Shown piece by piece: positions 43,124 to 52,315 of a stretch of 64,000 nt of DNA. The DNA is taken from the NCBI RefSeq assembly GCF_015752155.1, contig NZ_JADOVI010000014.1:1-64000 (forward strand). Reading direction: 5' to 3'. The notes under the pieces were generated by a model. It did no database searches and was not told the origin of the DNA. It saw only the letters and a list, made by a program, of their open reading frames with translations. The stretch is from Cryobacterium sp. MP_M3 (GTDB lineage: Bacteria; Actinomycetota; Actinomycetes; Actinomycetales; Microbacteriaceae). A program made the translations under genes and the position numbers. Position 1 is the first letter of the stretch, and every line of letters starts with the position of its first letter.

Positions 43124-44395
43124 CTATCCGACGACGGTGATCGCCTCGGTGCCGTAGGGCACGTGCAGCCCGTTGCGGCGCCTGGACCTGTCGATCGCGA
43201 AGGTGACGAAGGTCAGGGCCATGCCCAGCGCACTCAGCCCCAGTCCGATCCAGACGGGGGCGAGGTAGCCGAGGCCGCCCGCGATCGCCACCCCGCCGAG
43301 GAAGGCTCCGAGCGCGTTGCCGATGTTCAACGCCGAGTGGTTGAGGGCGGCGGCGATCGACTGGCTGTCGTGGGAGACGTCCATCAGCCGCGCCTGGATC
43401 GCGGGCGAGAGCGCCGCCGCCGCCGCGCCGACCAGGAACACCCCGATCAGCAGGCCGGGCACGAATCGGGCCGACAGGGCCAGCCCGGCCAGCGCCACCA
43501 GCATCACGCCGAAGAACCAGTACATCGTGCGGCGCACGCTGCGGTCGGCCAGGACCCCGCCGGCCAGGTTGCCGATCGTCATTCCCAGGCCGATCACGAC
43601 GAGCACGAGCGGGACCGACGCAGCGGAGAGCCCCGTGACCTCGATCACGAGCGGGGCGACGTAGGTGTACACGGCGAACAGCCCGCCGAACCCGATCGCA
43701 CCGATCGAGAGCGCGAACCAGACCTGGAGCCGGCCGAACGCGCGCAGCTCGCTCCTCATGGTGGCACCGAGGTTGCCGGCCTGGAACGGGACCAGCAGGG
43801 CGACCGCCAGGAAGGTGGCCGCGAACACCGCGGCCACGACCAGGTAGGCCACCCGCCAGCCCGAGGCCTGACCGAGCCAGGTGATCAGCGGGACCCCGAT
43901 CACATTGGCGATCGTGAGACCGCTGAGCACCAGGGCGACGCCGCGGGCGCGCTTCCCCGGACCCATCAGGTCGGCGGCGACCAGCGAGGCGATCCCGAAG
44001 TAGGCTCCGTGCGGCAGAGCGGCGACGAAGCGGGCCGCCAGGACCAGCCCGAAGGTGGGCAGCAGCGCCGACGCGATGGTGCTGAGGGTGAAGGCGGCCA
44101 GGAGCGCCAGCAGGAGCCGCTTCCGCGGCCATCGGGCCGCGGCGGCGGCGATCGTCGGCGCGCCGACGACGACCCCGAGGGCATACGCGGAGATGAGCCA
44201 GCCTGCCTGGGCGTTGGCGGCATCCGGGGCCGCGGCGTAGAGGCCGGGCAGCAGATCCTGGGCCAGGTTCGGCAACAGGCCCATGGCGACGAACTCGGTC
44301 GACCCGATCCCGAACCCGCCGAGGGCCAGGGCGAGGAGGGCGAAACGGATGCGGGTCGGCGACAGCGTCGTCGACCCCGGGCGAGGTGAAGGCAT
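43124..44395 (-). CDS. MFS transporter (AraJ/DHA1-like)
   Basis: A 423-residue major-facilitator protein with 12 predicted helices. GSTEFVAMGLLPNLAQDL in helix 1 is the hallmark of the AraJ/PbuE/Ydh-type group, and the loop 2-3 motif appears as RWPRKRLLLALL. Helix 5 has the NVIGVPLITWLGQ motif typical of the drug:H+ antiporter group 1. The efflux substrate (purine bases, arabinose-like sugars or drugs) is unknown. TAGTCT ends 7 nt before the ATG at 44395, so a near-leaderless start is possible. Its end faces the response regulator gene, convergent. Confidence 0.88.
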   Translation of the reverse strand: MPSPRPGSTTLSPTRIRFALLALALGGFGIGSTEFVAMGLLPNLAQDLLPGLYAAAPDAANAQAGWLISAYALGVVVGAPTIAAAAARWPRKRLLLALLAAFTLSTIASALLPTFGLVLAARFVAALPHGAYFGIASLVAADLMGPGKRARGVALVLSGLTIANVIGVPLITWLGQASGWRVAYLVVAAVFAATFLAVALLVPFQAGNLGATMRSELRAFGRLQVWFALSIGAIGFGGLFAVYTYVAPLVIEVTGLSAASVPLVLVVIGLGMTIGNLAGGVLADRSVRRTMYWFFGVMLVALAGLALSARFVPGLLIGVFLVGAAAAALSPAIQARLMDVSHDSQSIAAALNHSALNIGNALGAFLGGVAIAGGLGYLAPVWIGLGLSALGMALTFVTFAIDRSRRRNGLHVPYGTEAITVVG

Positions 44396-44402
44396 GCGAT
44401 CC

Positions 44403-44408
44403 AGACTA
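44403..44408 (-). promoter_or_regulatory. -10-like box for the MFS transporter gene
   Basis: TAGTCT on the minus strand ends 7 nt before the ATG at 44395, and no ribosome-binding site is seen. It lies in the gap before, and overlaps the region just after, the thiamine-binding protein gene. Confidence 0.4.
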
Positions 44409-44741
44409 TGGCCCCGTGGCGCCGGTGGGCGGCGCTGGTGCGGCCTCCAGGGCAGCCTCGAGCCGCTCGACCTTGCTCGTCAGCTCGCCGGTCCGGCCCG
44501 GCCGGATGTCCGCCTTCAGCACCAGGGACACCCGCGGCCCCCAGGCGCCGACGGCTTCGGTCGCCGCCTTGACCACGGCGAACACCTCGTCCCAGTCGCC
44601 CTCGATGGTCGTGAACATCGAGTCGGTGTGGTTGGGCAGGCCGGAGTCGCGCACGACCCGCACCGCTGCGGCGACGGCGTTGTGCACCGAGCCGTCCGGG
44701 TCGTGGCCGCCGGATGGTGCGACCGAGAATGCGACGAGCAT
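44406..44741 (-). CDS. Thiamine-binding protein (DUF77/MTH1187 family)
   Basis: A 111-residue single-domain ferredoxin-like protein of the MTH1187/YkoF family, members of which bind thiamine or a related ligand. Visible features are [11 protein letters not shown] at the N-terminus, [22 protein letters not shown], then [19 protein letters not shown] and the [13 protein letters not shown] strand, all in the family order. AAGGAGAA precedes the ATG at 44741. It is downstream of a GT87-type gene (28 bp away) and upstream of the MFS gene on the same strand. Confidence 0.88.
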   Translation of the reverse strand: MLVAFSVAPSGGHDPDGSVHNAVAAAVRVVRDSGLPNHTDSMFTTIEGDWDEVFAVVKAATEAVGAWGPRVSLVLKADIRPGRTGELTSKVERLEAALEAAPAPPTGATGP

Positions 44742-44769
44742 GGGTTCTCCTTGTGATTGGTGGCGCGGG

Positions 44770-46047
44770 TCACTGCGGGGCGGCCGAGCGCCACACCTGC
44801 CTCAGCGCCCAGCCGAGCAGCACGACCTCGAGCAGGTTGCGCGCCGTCAGCACCAGCACCATGACCGGATCGGCGACGAGCAGCCACCCGTACAGGTAAG
44901 GGTAGACGAGCTGGGTGAGCCCGGCGATGACCAGGACGAGCACGGCCGGCAGCCGCCACTCGCGTGTCCGCACGAGCAGGCCGAGGATGACCGGCGCGGC
45001 GAGCCAGCCGACGAACTGCGGCGACCCGACCTTGTTCGCCAGGATCAGGGTCAGCACCAACGCCAGCACCAACGCAGGGTACAGCCGGTCCCAGGCGGCT
45101 CCCCGGCGAGCGACCTGCCAGCCGAGCAGGAGCACGCCGGCCACCGCGATCACGAGCAGCGGGGTCATCAGGGCGATCGCGACGCCGGTGCCCGGGCCGA
45201 TGACCTGGTAGGTGAGGATCTGCCGGTCGTAGTAGACGAAGGTTCCCGGCAGGCGCAGGGCCGCCTGCCACATCCAGATCCCGCCGACCGGGGATTCGAT
45301 CTGGATGCCCCGGTTCGTCTGCTCGGTCACGAAGCTGAACACGTTCGATCCGCTGCCGAGGCTCAGCGCGGCACCGACGATGACCGCACTGGTGCCGGCC
45401 ATCGCCAGGGCCACCTGCCGGCGCCGTTTCGACACCACCACGAGCGCCGCGACCAGGGCGATCGGCCAGATCTTCACCCAGGTGGCAACGGTGAGCAGCA
45501 CGGTGGCAACGAGCGGCCGCGCGCGCACCCAGAGCACGGCGACGATCACGAGCGAGGCGGTGACGGCGTCGATCCGGGCGAGGGCGATCGGGCCGAGCAG
45601 CACGAGGAACGCCAGCCACCAGCCGGCGGCCCGGAGCGCGCGACGGTCCCGGCCGCGCCCGAGCAGGAAGGCGAACGCGGCCGCGTCGAGCAGGGTCACG
45701 ATGCCCAGCCAGGTTGCCACGTAGAGAGCGGGACCGAAGGCGAGGGAGGCGAAGATCGGCACGACCGCGAGGATCGGATAGACGAAGGGCGTGTCGATGC
45801 CGACGACCGAGGTGCCGGCCGCGGCGTCGGTGGCCCAGCCGAAGTAGACCTTCTGCACGTCACCGAGCGGCCAGCCCGGAGCGAGAACGCAGAGCAGCAC
45901 CAGCGCAAGGTGCACGAGGATGAAGCCGGCCCAGAGCATCGCCCGCGGCGCGGCCCCGAGGCGGGCTGCGAGCGTCGCCCCGCGCGGCCCCGGCGTCGGC
46001 GCAGGCTGCGGCTCGGGCATCGGCTCGCGGGCGACGGGATCAGGCAC
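44770..46047 (-). CDS. GT87-family mannosyltransferase-like membrane protein
   Basis: A 425-residue polytopic membrane protein with about ten to twelve helices, resembling GT87 polyprenyl-phosphate-mannose-dependent mannosyltransferases of actinobacteria (PimE-like group). After a Pro-rich cytosolic start, the first periplasmic loop holds [27 protein letters not shown]; the expected catalytic Asp is probably in one of the two D-containing motifs there. [15 protein letters not shown] and [14 protein letters not shown] are further family-like segments. A role in lipomannan or cell-wall glycan assembly is inferred. The GTG at 46047 has GGAAGG upstream; an ATG nine codons later is possible. Confidence 0.72.
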   Translation of the reverse strand: MPDPVAREPMPEPQPAPTPGPRGATLAARLGAAPRAMLWAGFILVHLALVLLCVLAPGWPLGDVQKVYFGWATDAAAGTSVVGIDTPFVYPILAVVPIFASLAFGPALYVATWLGIVTLLDAAAFAFLLGRGRDRRALRAAGWWLAFLVLLGPIALARIDAVTASLVIVAVLWVRARPLVATVLLTVATWVKIWPIALVAALVVVSKRRRQVALAMAGTSAVIVGAALSLGSGSNVFSFVTEQTNRGIQIESPVGGIWMWQAALRLPGTFVYYDRQILTYQVIGPGTGVAIALMTPLLVIAVAGVLLLGWQVARRGAAWDRLYPALVLALVLTLILANKVGSPQFVGWLAAPVILGLLVRTREWRLPAVLVLVIAGLTQLVYPYLYGWLLVADPVMVLVLTARNLLEVVLLGWALRQVWRSAAPQ

Positions 46048-46100
46048 GGTCAACCTTCCCACAATGGAGTGCCCCAGCGGGTGCTGTCCGGTCGCCCTGA

Positions 46101-46979
46101 TCAGGCGGGCGCGGCCGCGCGACGGCCGCCGGAGGTCGGCGCCAGGAGGGCGGCGATCGTGGCGGGAACGGACTCGGCCAGATCGAGGGCGGTGATCGGA
46201 CCGCCGTCCGACGCTCGACCGGCGGCGAGCGCGTGCACCAGGGCCGCGGTCGCGGCAAGGGCGACGAGGGCGTCGGCATCCGTGTCGATGGCGGCGGAAT
46301 GCGTGGCCAGCAGTGCGCCGAGGATGCCGGCCAGCACGTCCCCTGAACCGGCCGTCGCCAGCCAGGCCGGCGCCCCGGTGACGCGGAGGCGGGAGCCGGC
46401 CGGCGAGGCGACGAAGGTGACGGAGCCCTTGAGCAGCACTGTGACGCCGAGGTCGGTCGCGGCACGGCCGGCCCACTCCCCCGGTGCTGCGGCGATCTCC
46501 GCCGCGGTCACCGGTTTTCCACGCCGGCTGAGCAGCCCCGCCAGTTCCCGGAAGTGCGGGGTGACCACGGTGGGGCCGGTGGCGTGCGCGACGAGGTCGA
46601 GCACGCCCGCGTCGCACACCGTCGGCAGCCCGGCCGCGAGGGCCTCGACCAGGGCAGTGGCGGTCGCGTCGTCGCGGGAGGCGGCATCCATCCCGGAACC
46701 GAGCAGCCACGCCTGCACCCGGCCGGGAACGGTGACGACCTCCGGCCGGCGCTGGAGCACGAGGTTCGATGCCCGGCGCGGTCCCAGATAGCGCACCATG
46801 CCCACGCCGGTGCGCGCGGCAGCCTCGACCCCGAGCACCGCAGCGCCCGGGTACTGCTTCGACCCGGTGCGCACGCCGAGCACGCCGCGACTGTATTTGT
46901 CGTCGACCGGCTGGGGAACATCGATCCAGGCCCGTGCATGCCGCTCGTCCCACTCCAGCCAGTCCCGCGGTTCGCCCAT
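46101..46979 (-). CDS. nnrD: ADP-dependent NAD(P)H-hydrate dehydratase
   Basis: A 292-residue ribokinase-fold enzyme of the YjeF C-terminal/CARKD family, which repairs hydrated NAD(P)H with ADP or ATP. The N-terminal YSRGVLGVRTGSKQYPGAAVLGVEAAARTGVGMVRY block, LGSGM (about 93-97), TPHFRELAGLL and the catalytic signature ATAGSGDVLAGILGALL near residue 222 are all present. No epimerase (NnrE) domain is fused. TATCGT ends 6 nt before the ATG at 46979, implying a leaderless transcript. The gene for a GT87-type protein follows 53 bp downstream on the same strand. Confidence 0.9.
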   Translation of the reverse strand: MGEPRDWLEWDERHARAWIDVPQPVDDKYSRGVLGVRTGSKQYPGAAVLGVEAAARTGVGMVRYLGPRRASNLVLQRRPEVVTVPGRVQAWLLGSGMDAASRDDATATALVEALAAGLPTVCDAGVLDLVAHATGPTVVTPHFRELAGLLSRRGKPVTAAEIAAAPGEWAGRAATDLGVTVLLKGSVTFVASPAGSRLRVTGAPAWLATAGSGDVLAGILGALLATHSAAIDTDADALVALAATAALVHALAAGRASDGGPITALDLAESVPATIAALLAPTSGGRRAAAPA

Positions 46980-46985
46980 GCACTC

Positions 46986-46991
46986 ACGATA
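46986..46991 (-). promoter_or_regulatory. -10 box of a predicted leaderless promoter (nnrD)
   Basis: TATCGT on the minus strand ends 6 nt before the ATG at 46979. No Shine-Dalgarno sequence is present in front of that ATG. Confidence 0.5.
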
Positions 46992-47052
46992 GGTTGTTTC
47001 GGAGAGATCCGGGCCGTCAGATCGGGCGGCCGCACCGATACTGGGGGACCCC

Positions 47053-48144
47053 GTGGCCACTGCCGCACTGTTCGAACCGCTCACTCTGCGCGGCGTCACG
47101 TTCCGCAACCGGGTCTGGGCGGCCCCGATGTGCCAGTACTCGATCCTGGCGAAGGACGGGGTGCCCCGGGACTGGCACCTCATGCACCTGGGCCAGCTGG
47201 CGGCGGGCGGCGCGGGCCTCGTCGTCGCCGAGGCGAGCGCGGTCAGCCCCGAGGGCCGGATCACCGACGCGGACACCGGGATCTGGAACGACGAGCAGGC
47301 CTCGGCGTGGGCGCGGATCGTGGACTTCATCCATTCGCAGGGCGCCGTGGCCGGCATCCAGCTCGCCCACGCGGGGCGCAAGGCCTCGACCTGGCCGGCC
47401 TGGGGACATGACGAGCACGGCACTGTGCCCGCCGGCGCCGGCGGCTGGCAGACCGTGTCGGCCTCGGCCGTTTCGTTCCCCGGCTATGACCCTCCCGTCG
47501 CGCTCGACGCCGCCGGCATCCGGGACGTCGTCGACGACTTCGCGGCGGCCGCCGCTCGCGCGATCGGAGCGGGCTTCGACCTGGTCGAGATCCACGCGGC
47601 GCACGGCTACCTTCTGCACCAGTTCCTCTCCCCGCTGAGCAACCGACGCACCGACGAGTACGGCGGCTCGCTGGAGAACCGTGCCCGGTTGCTGCTCGCC
47701 GTGGTGAGGGCCGTCCGCGACGCGATCGGTCCCGACCATCCCTTGTTCGTGCGCTTCTCCGCCACCGACTACGCGCCGGGCGGCTGGAATGAAGACGACA
47801 CCGCCACGGTCGCCGGCTGGGCGGCGGCGGCCGGTGCAGACTTCTTCGACATCTCCTCCGGCGGGAACGTCACCGGGGTGAGCATCCCGCTCGGGCCCGG
47901 CTACCAGGTTCCGCTGGCCCGGCACGTGAAGACCGAGGCGGATGTCCCGGTCAGCGCGGTCGGGCTGATCACCACCCCGGCGCAGGCCGAGCAGATCGTC
48001 GCGTCCGGCCAGGCCGACGCGATCATGCTGGGCCGGGAGCTCCTGCGCGATCCGCACTTCCCGCTTCGCGCCGCGCACGAGCTCGGGGTCAGCCTGGACT
48101 ACTGGCCGCCGCAGTACCTCCGGGCCCGGTGGCCGGAGGACTGA
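47053..48144 (+). CDS. NADH:flavin oxidoreductase (Old Yellow Enzyme, YqjM-like)
   Basis: A 363-residue FMN-dependent ene-reductase of the OYE family. APMCQYS with Cys27 and Tyr29 marks the YqjM (thermophilic-like) class. HAGRKAST follows, with the substrate-binding motif VEIHAAHGYLLHQFLSPLSN, RTDEYGGSLENR, and the FMN phosphate loop SGQADAIMLGRELLRDP near the end. Such enzymes reduce activated alkenes with NAD(P)H and may act in electrophile detoxification. The GTG at 47053 has GGGGGA upstream. It is a single gene, divergent from nnrD and convergent with the CNNM pair. Confidence 0.93.
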   Translation: MATAALFEPLTLRGVTFRNRVWAAPMCQYSILAKDGVPRDWHLMHLGQLAAGGAGLVVAEASAVSPEGRITDADTGIWNDEQASAWARIVDFIHSQGAVAGIQLAHAGRKASTWPAWGHDEHGTVPAGAGGWQTVSASAVSFPGYDPPVALDAAGIRDVVDDFAAAAARAIGAGFDLVEIHAAHGYLLHQFLSPLSNRRTDEYGGSLENRARLLLAVVRAVRDAIGPDHPLFVRFSATDYAPGGWNEDDTATVAGWAAAAGADFFDISSGGNVTGVSIPLGPGYQVPLARHVKTEADVPVSAVGLITTPAQAEQIVASGQADAIMLGRELLRDPHFPLRAAHELGVSLDYWPPQYLRARWPED

Positions 48145-48150
48145 ACCCGA

Positions 48151-49218
48151 TCAGAGGCGCCGGGTCGCGTCCTGCACTTCGCCGACGAGCTCCTCGATGA
48201 TGTCCTCGAGGAACAAGACGCCCGCGGTCGCGCCGACCGCGGTGAACGAACGGGCCAGGTGCGCACCGGAGCGGCGCATCGTAGCCAGGGCGTCCTCGAG
48301 GTCGGTGTCCTCGAAGATCGACACGAGCCGGCGGATGCGCTTGGCCGGGATCGGCTCGGCGTAGCTGCCCGCCGCGTGGCCGCCCTCGGCACCGGCGTCG
48401 CCGTCCAGATCCAGGACATCCTTCAGGTGGACGTAGCCGGTCGGTTCGCCGCCGTCGGTGACGAGCACATAGCGGGAGAAACCGTGCTTGGTCACCGCCT
48501 TCTCGACATCGGCCGGGGTGGCCGATTCGGGCAGGCTGATAAGGTCGCCGAGGTTCACCGCGACATCCTTCACCTTGCGGGTGGTGAACTCGAAGGTGGC
48601 GCTGAGCGCGCCAGTGCCGTCGCGCAGCACACCCTCCCTGGTCGACTGGGACACGATCGTGGCGACCTCGTCCAGCGTGTACGTGCTGTTCGCCTCCTCC
48701 TTGGGCTGCACCCGGAACAGCCGCAGGACCAGGTTGGCCGTGGCGTTGAGCGCCACGATCACGGGCTTGACCGTTCGGCCGAAGAAGACCAGCGGCGGCG
48801 CGAGGAAGAGCACGGCCCGGTCGGGGATGGAGAACGACAGGTTCTTCGGCACCATCTCACCGAACACGACGTGCAGGTACGAGACGAGGAGCAGCGTGAT
48901 CACGAAGGCGATCGCGGTGATCGCCTCGCCGGGCAGCCCGGTCAGGCCGAGCGGGTACTCGAGCAGGTGGTGGATCGCCGGCTCCGACACGTTCAGGATG
49001 AGCAGCGAACAGACGGTGATCCCCAGCTGGGTGGTCGCCAGCATCAGGGTGGCGTGCTCCATCGCCCAGAGCGCGGTCCGGGCGCTGCCCTTCCCGGCCT
49101 CGGCCAGAGGCTCGATCTGCGACCGGCGGGCCGAGATGACCGCGAATTCGGCCGCGACGAAGAAGGCGTTGGCCGCGAGCAGCACGACCAGCCAGACGAT
49201 TCCGGCCCAGTCACTCAT
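48151..49218 (-). CDS. CNNM/CBS-domain membrane protein (hemolysin C-like), short form
   Basis: A 355-residue protein. Four membrane helices form a CNNM (DUF21) domain (about 1-185), with [17 protein letters not shown] at the N-terminus and [15 protein letters not shown] with the conserved PKN motif. A CBS pair follows (about 205-345). The CorC_HlyC domain found at the end of many homologues is missing, since the protein ends soon after the second CBS. The family is linked to magnesium and other cation homeostasis. The ATG at 49218 overlaps the stop of the upstream paralogue by 8 bp, so both form an operon. An in-frame extension upstream would only read through that paralogue. Confidence 0.88.
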   Translation of the reverse strand: MSDWAGIVWLVVLLAANAFFVAAEFAVISARRSQIEPLAEAGKGSARTALWAMEHATLMLATTQLGITVCSLLILNVSEPAIHHLLEYPLGLTGLPGEAITAIAFVITLLLVSYLHVVFGEMVPKNLSFSIPDRAVLFLAPPLVFFGRTVKPVIVALNATANLVLRLFRVQPKEEANSTYTLDEVATIVSQSTREGVLRDGTGALSATFEFTTRKVKDVAVNLGDLISLPESATPADVEKAVTKHGFSRYVLVTDGGEPTGYVHLKDVLDLDGDAGAEGGHAAGSYAEPIPAKRIRRLVSIFEDTDLEDALATMRRSGAHLARSFTAVGATAGVLFLEDIIEELVGEVQDATRRL

Positions 49219-50605
49219 TCGGGATCCCTTCGCCGCTGCCCGGTTCGCCGGTGCCCGGTTCGACGCTGCCCGGTTCGACGCTGCCCGGTTCGACGGCGGC
49301 GGGTTCGACGACCGGCGTGAACCGCAACCGGTCGATCCGCCGGCCGTCGAGGCGTTCCACGGTGAACTCACCCGAGTCGATGGTGACGGTGTCGCCGACG
49401 ACGGGGAGGCGGCCGAGTTCGCTCATCACGAACCCGGCGACGGTCTCGTACGGCCCGTCGTCGGGCACGAAGATGCCGGTGCGTTCGAGGAGCTCGTCTG
49501 GCCGGAGCATACCGGGGAAGGTGAGGGAGTCCGTCGAGAGCACGACGCCCGCGCGGGCGCGGTCGTGTTCGTCGGCCACCTCGCCGACGAGCTCCTCGAC
49601 GAGGTCTTCGAGGGTCGCCACGCCGGCCGTCCCCCCGTATTCATCGACGACGATGGCCATCTGGTAGCCGCGGCCGCGCAGTTCGACCAGCAGCCCGTCG
49701 AGTTTCATGGTCTCCGGCACTCGCACGGCCTCCGATTGCAGGGCCGACACGGGGACATCCGCGCGGCGCTGCCGGGGCACGGCCACGGCCTGCTTGACGT
49801 GCACGATCCCGACGATGTCGTCCACGCCCTCGTCGACGACAGGAAAGCGGGAGTAGCCGGTCTGCCGGGCGAGGTCGATGACGGCCTGGGCGGAGTCGGT
49901 GCGCTGGATGCTCGCCACCCGCGGCCGCGGCGTCATCACGTCGGAGGCGGTGTGGCCGGAGAAGAGCAGGGTGCGGTGCAGCAGGGTCGCGGTGTCCTTC
50001 TCGAGCAGGCCGGCGCTGGCCGAGCGGCGAACCAGCGACGAGAGCTCCTCGGCCGTGCGCGCCCCGGAGAGTTCCTCCTTGGGCTCGATCCCGATCGAGC
50101 GGAGCACCCCGTTGGCGCTGCCGTTGAGCACCAGCACGGCCGGCTTGAACACGGTCGTGAACAGGGTCTGGAACGGGATGACGAGCTTCGCCGTCTGGAT
50201 CGGCAGGGCGAGGGCGAAGTTCTTGGGCACGAGTTCGCCGATGATCATCGACGCCAGCGTGGCGATGACCACGGCGAGCGTCGTCGCCACGACGGGCACC
50301 ACGCCCGCCGGAAGCCCCAGCCCCGTCAGCGGGCCGGTGAGCAGGGAGCTGAGCGCCGGCTCCATCGCATACCCGGTGAGGAGGGTGGTCAGGGTGATCC
50401 CGAGCTGCGCGCTGGACAGGTGCGTCGAGGTGATCCGGAGCGCGGCGATAGTCAGGGCGAGGCGGGTCTCCCCGCGGTCGCGGCGTGCCTCGAGGTCGGA
50501 GCGGTCGAGGTTGACCAGGGCGAACTCACTGGCCACGAACAGGCCGGTGCCGACGGTCAGGATCAACCCGACGCCGAGCATCAGCCACTCAAACACGCGG
50601 TTCAC
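49211..50605 (-). CDS. CNNM/CBS/CorC-domain membrane protein (hemolysin C-like), long form
   Basis: A 464-residue paralogue of the downstream gene. CNNM helices lie at about 1-180 ([16 protein letters not shown] at the N-terminus, [14 protein letters not shown] with the PKN motif). CBS domains lie at about 205-335, with [12 protein letters not shown] and [14 protein letters not shown]-terminal CorC_HlyC domain follows (about 345-430; [15 protein letters not shown]). The extreme C-terminus is a five-residue repeat ([10 protein letters not shown] twice, [10 protein letters not shown]). Cation transport or sensing is expected. The GTG at 50605 lacks a clear SD. It overlaps the next gene by 8 bp. 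Confidence 0.9.
   Translation of the reverse strand: MNRVFEWLMLGVGLILTVGTGLFVASEFALVNLDRSDLEARRDRGETRLALTIAALRITSTHLSSAQLGITLTTLLTGYAMEPALSSLLTGPLTGLGLPAGVVPVVATTLAVVIATLASMIIGELVPKNFALALPIQTAKLVIPFQTLFTTVFKPAVLVLNGSANGVLRSIGIEPKEELSGARTAEELSSLVRRSASAGLLEKDTATLLHRTLLFSGHTASDVMTPRPRVASIQRTDSAQAVIDLARQTGYSRFPVVDEGVDDIVGIVHVKQAVAVPRQRRADVPVSALQSEAVRVPETMKLDGLLVELRGRGYQMAIVVDEYGGTAGVATLEDLVEELVGEVADEHDRARAGVVLSTDSLTFPGMLRPDELLERTGIFVPDDGPYETVAGFVMSELGRLPVVGDTVTIDSGEFTVERLDGRRIDRLRFTPVVEPAAVEPGSVEPGSVEPGTGEPGSGEGIPNE
49235..49309. repeat. Five 15-bp in-frame repeats at the 3' end of the long CNNM gene
   Basis: Units begin at 49235, 49250, 49265, 49280 and 49295. The third and fourth (GCTGCCCGGTTCGAC) are identical. 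They encode the VEPxx repeat at the protein C-terminus. Confidence 0.9.
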
Positions 50606-50743
50606 CGCCCGTGTTCACGGACGAGTGTCCGTGGGGGCGGCGGGAATGGTGGCCGGGCGATTTCGCAGAAGGGGGGTCGTCCATTATTCCCTCAACTATA
50701 CCGGCACGCCTGTACCGGCACGCCCCGTTTCACCGGCGCCCGG

Positions 50744-52183
50744 CTACCAGGAGACGGGCAGAGCCTTGCCCTCCTCGTAGCCGGCGGCGGACTGGATCCC
50801 GACCAGCGAGCGGGTGTGGAACTCCGCCACGCTCGTCGCGCCGGCGTAGGTGAACGAGCTGCGCACCCCGGAGGTGATCATGTCCAGCAGGTCCTCGAGC
50901 GACGGGCGCAGCGGGTCCAGGTAGATCTTCGAGCTCGAGATGCCCTCGGCGAAGAGGGTCTTGCGGGCCAGCTCGTAGGGGTCGAGCCGATCGAAGCGCT
51001 CCTGGACGGCCTTGGTGGAGGCCATCCCCCAGCTTTCCTTGTAGAGGGCGCCCGCGGCATCCGTGGCCAGCGTGCCCGGCGCCTCGATCGTGCCGGCGAA
51101 CCAGGAGCCGATCATGACGGATGCCGCGCCCGCGGCGAGCGCGAGGGCCACGTCGCGGGGGTAGCGCACCCCGCCATCGGCCCAGACGTGAGCGCCGAGC
51201 TCCCGCGCGGCGGCGGCGGTCTCCAGCACCGCGGAGAACTGCGGACGCCCGACCGCCGTCATCATCCGGGTCGTGCACATGGCGCCGGGACCCACGCCGA
51301 CCTTCACGATGGTGGCGCCGGCGCCGACGAGGTCGCCGACGGCGTCCGCGGTGACCACGTTGCCGGCCACGATGGGGATGCCGAGGTCGAGGTCGGCGAC
51401 GGTCTTCAGCGCGCGCAGCATGCCGTCCTGGTGTCCGTGGGCGGTGTCCAGGACGAGCACGTCGACCCCGGCGGCGGCGAGGGCGCGCGCCTTGGCGGCC
51501 ACGTCGCCGTTGATCCCGATCGCGGCGGCCACGCTGAGCCGTCCCTGGGCGTCGAGGGCCGGCTGGTACAGGGTGGAGCGCAGGGCGCTCTTGCGGCTGA
51601 GCGTGCCCACGATGGAGCCGTGGTGCAGCACCGGCGCGAAGTCGAGTTCGGCCGCGGTCATCAGGTCGAACGCGCGGCGCGGGCCCTCGATGTCGTCGGC
51701 GTCGAGCGAGGTGAGCGGGCCGTGCAGCAGGTCCCCGAGCCGGGCGTCGGAGAGCGCCGTGGCCAGGCGGGCGGCGTCGATGCAGCCCAGGTAGGTGCCG
51801 TCCTCGTCGTTGATCACGAGCCCCTGGCCGGCCACCGGCGGGACCTGCCGCAGGGCAAGCGCCACGGTGTCCTCCGGGCCGAACACGAAGGGGGTGTCGA
51901 ACCTGGTCGACTGGTCCTTGACCCAGCGGATCGCGGCATCCAGCTCCTGCAGGTGCATGTCCTGCGGCAGCACGCCGAGGCCGCCACGCCGGGCGAGCGC
52001 CGCGGCCAGGCGCGGGCCCGTCACCGAATTCATGTTCGCCGACACCACGGGGATGGTGGCGCCGGTTCCGTCGCCGGGGGCGAGCGAAACGTCGAGCCGG
52101 CTCCGGATGCCTGATTGACTGGGCACCAGGAAGACGTCGGAGTACGTGAGATCGTGGCTGGGTACCGCTCCATAGAACTGCAT
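50744..52183 (-). CDS. guaB1: GuaB1-type IMPDH/GMP reductase family protein
   Basis: A 479-residue IMPDH-superfamily barrel with an inserted CBS pair (about 95-205). The catalytic loop GVGPGAMCTTRMMTA carries Cys303. The flap-region GALYKESWGMAS and a phosphate-binding YxxG-like segment are recognisable. Mycobacterial GuaB1 proteins of this layout have been reported to act as GMP reductases (GMP to IMP), unlike GuaB2, so I follow that assignment by similarity. A TAGCGT box ends 7 nt before the ATG at 52183. It is divergent from kgd, with 132 bp between start codons. Confidence 0.87.
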   Translation of the reverse strand: MQFYGAVPSHDLTYSDVFLVPSQSGIRSRLDVSLAPGDGTGATIPVVSANMNSVTGPRLAAALARRGGLGVLPQDMHLQELDAAIRWVKDQSTRFDTPFVFGPEDTVALALRQVPPVAGQGLVINDEDGTYLGCIDAARLATALSDARLGDLLHGPLTSLDADDIEGPRRAFDLMTAAELDFAPVLHHGSIVGTLSRKSALRSTLYQPALDAQGRLSVAAAIGINGDVAAKARALAAAGVDVLVLDTAHGHQDGMLRALKTVADLDLGIPIVAGNVVTADAVGDLVGAGATIVKVGVGPGAMCTTRMMTAVGRPQFSAVLETAAAARELGAHVWADGGVRYPRDVALALAAGAASVMIGSWFAGTIEAPGTLATDAAGALYKESWGMASTKAVQERFDRLDPYELARKTLFAEGISSSKIYLDPLRPSLEDLLDMITSGVRSSFTYAGATSVAEFHTRSLVGIQSAAGYEEGKALPVSW

Positions 52184-52190
52184 GGAAATA

Positions 52191-52196
52191 ACGCTA
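52191..52196 (-). promoter_or_regulatory. -10-like box for guaB1
   Basis: TAGCGT on the minus strand ends 7 nt before the guaB1 ATG at 52183. It shares the 132-bp divergent gap with kgd. Confidence 0.4.
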
Positions 52197-52236
52197 GCCC
52201 CCCCGCGCGGATGCCCGCAGCCATGCCCGAGGGGAT

Positions 52237-52242
52237 TAGGCT
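52237..52242 (+). promoter_or_regulatory. Candidate -10 box for kgd
   Basis: TAGGCT lies 73 nt before the kgd GTG in the divergent gap with guaB1. A well-spaced -35 is not evident. Confidence 0.35.
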
Positions 52243-52315
52243 GGACGGGCAGACCGAACCGGCGATTTTTCATCGTCTGGACATTCAGAATCAACGCAGA
52301 GAGTGGGAACCGGCT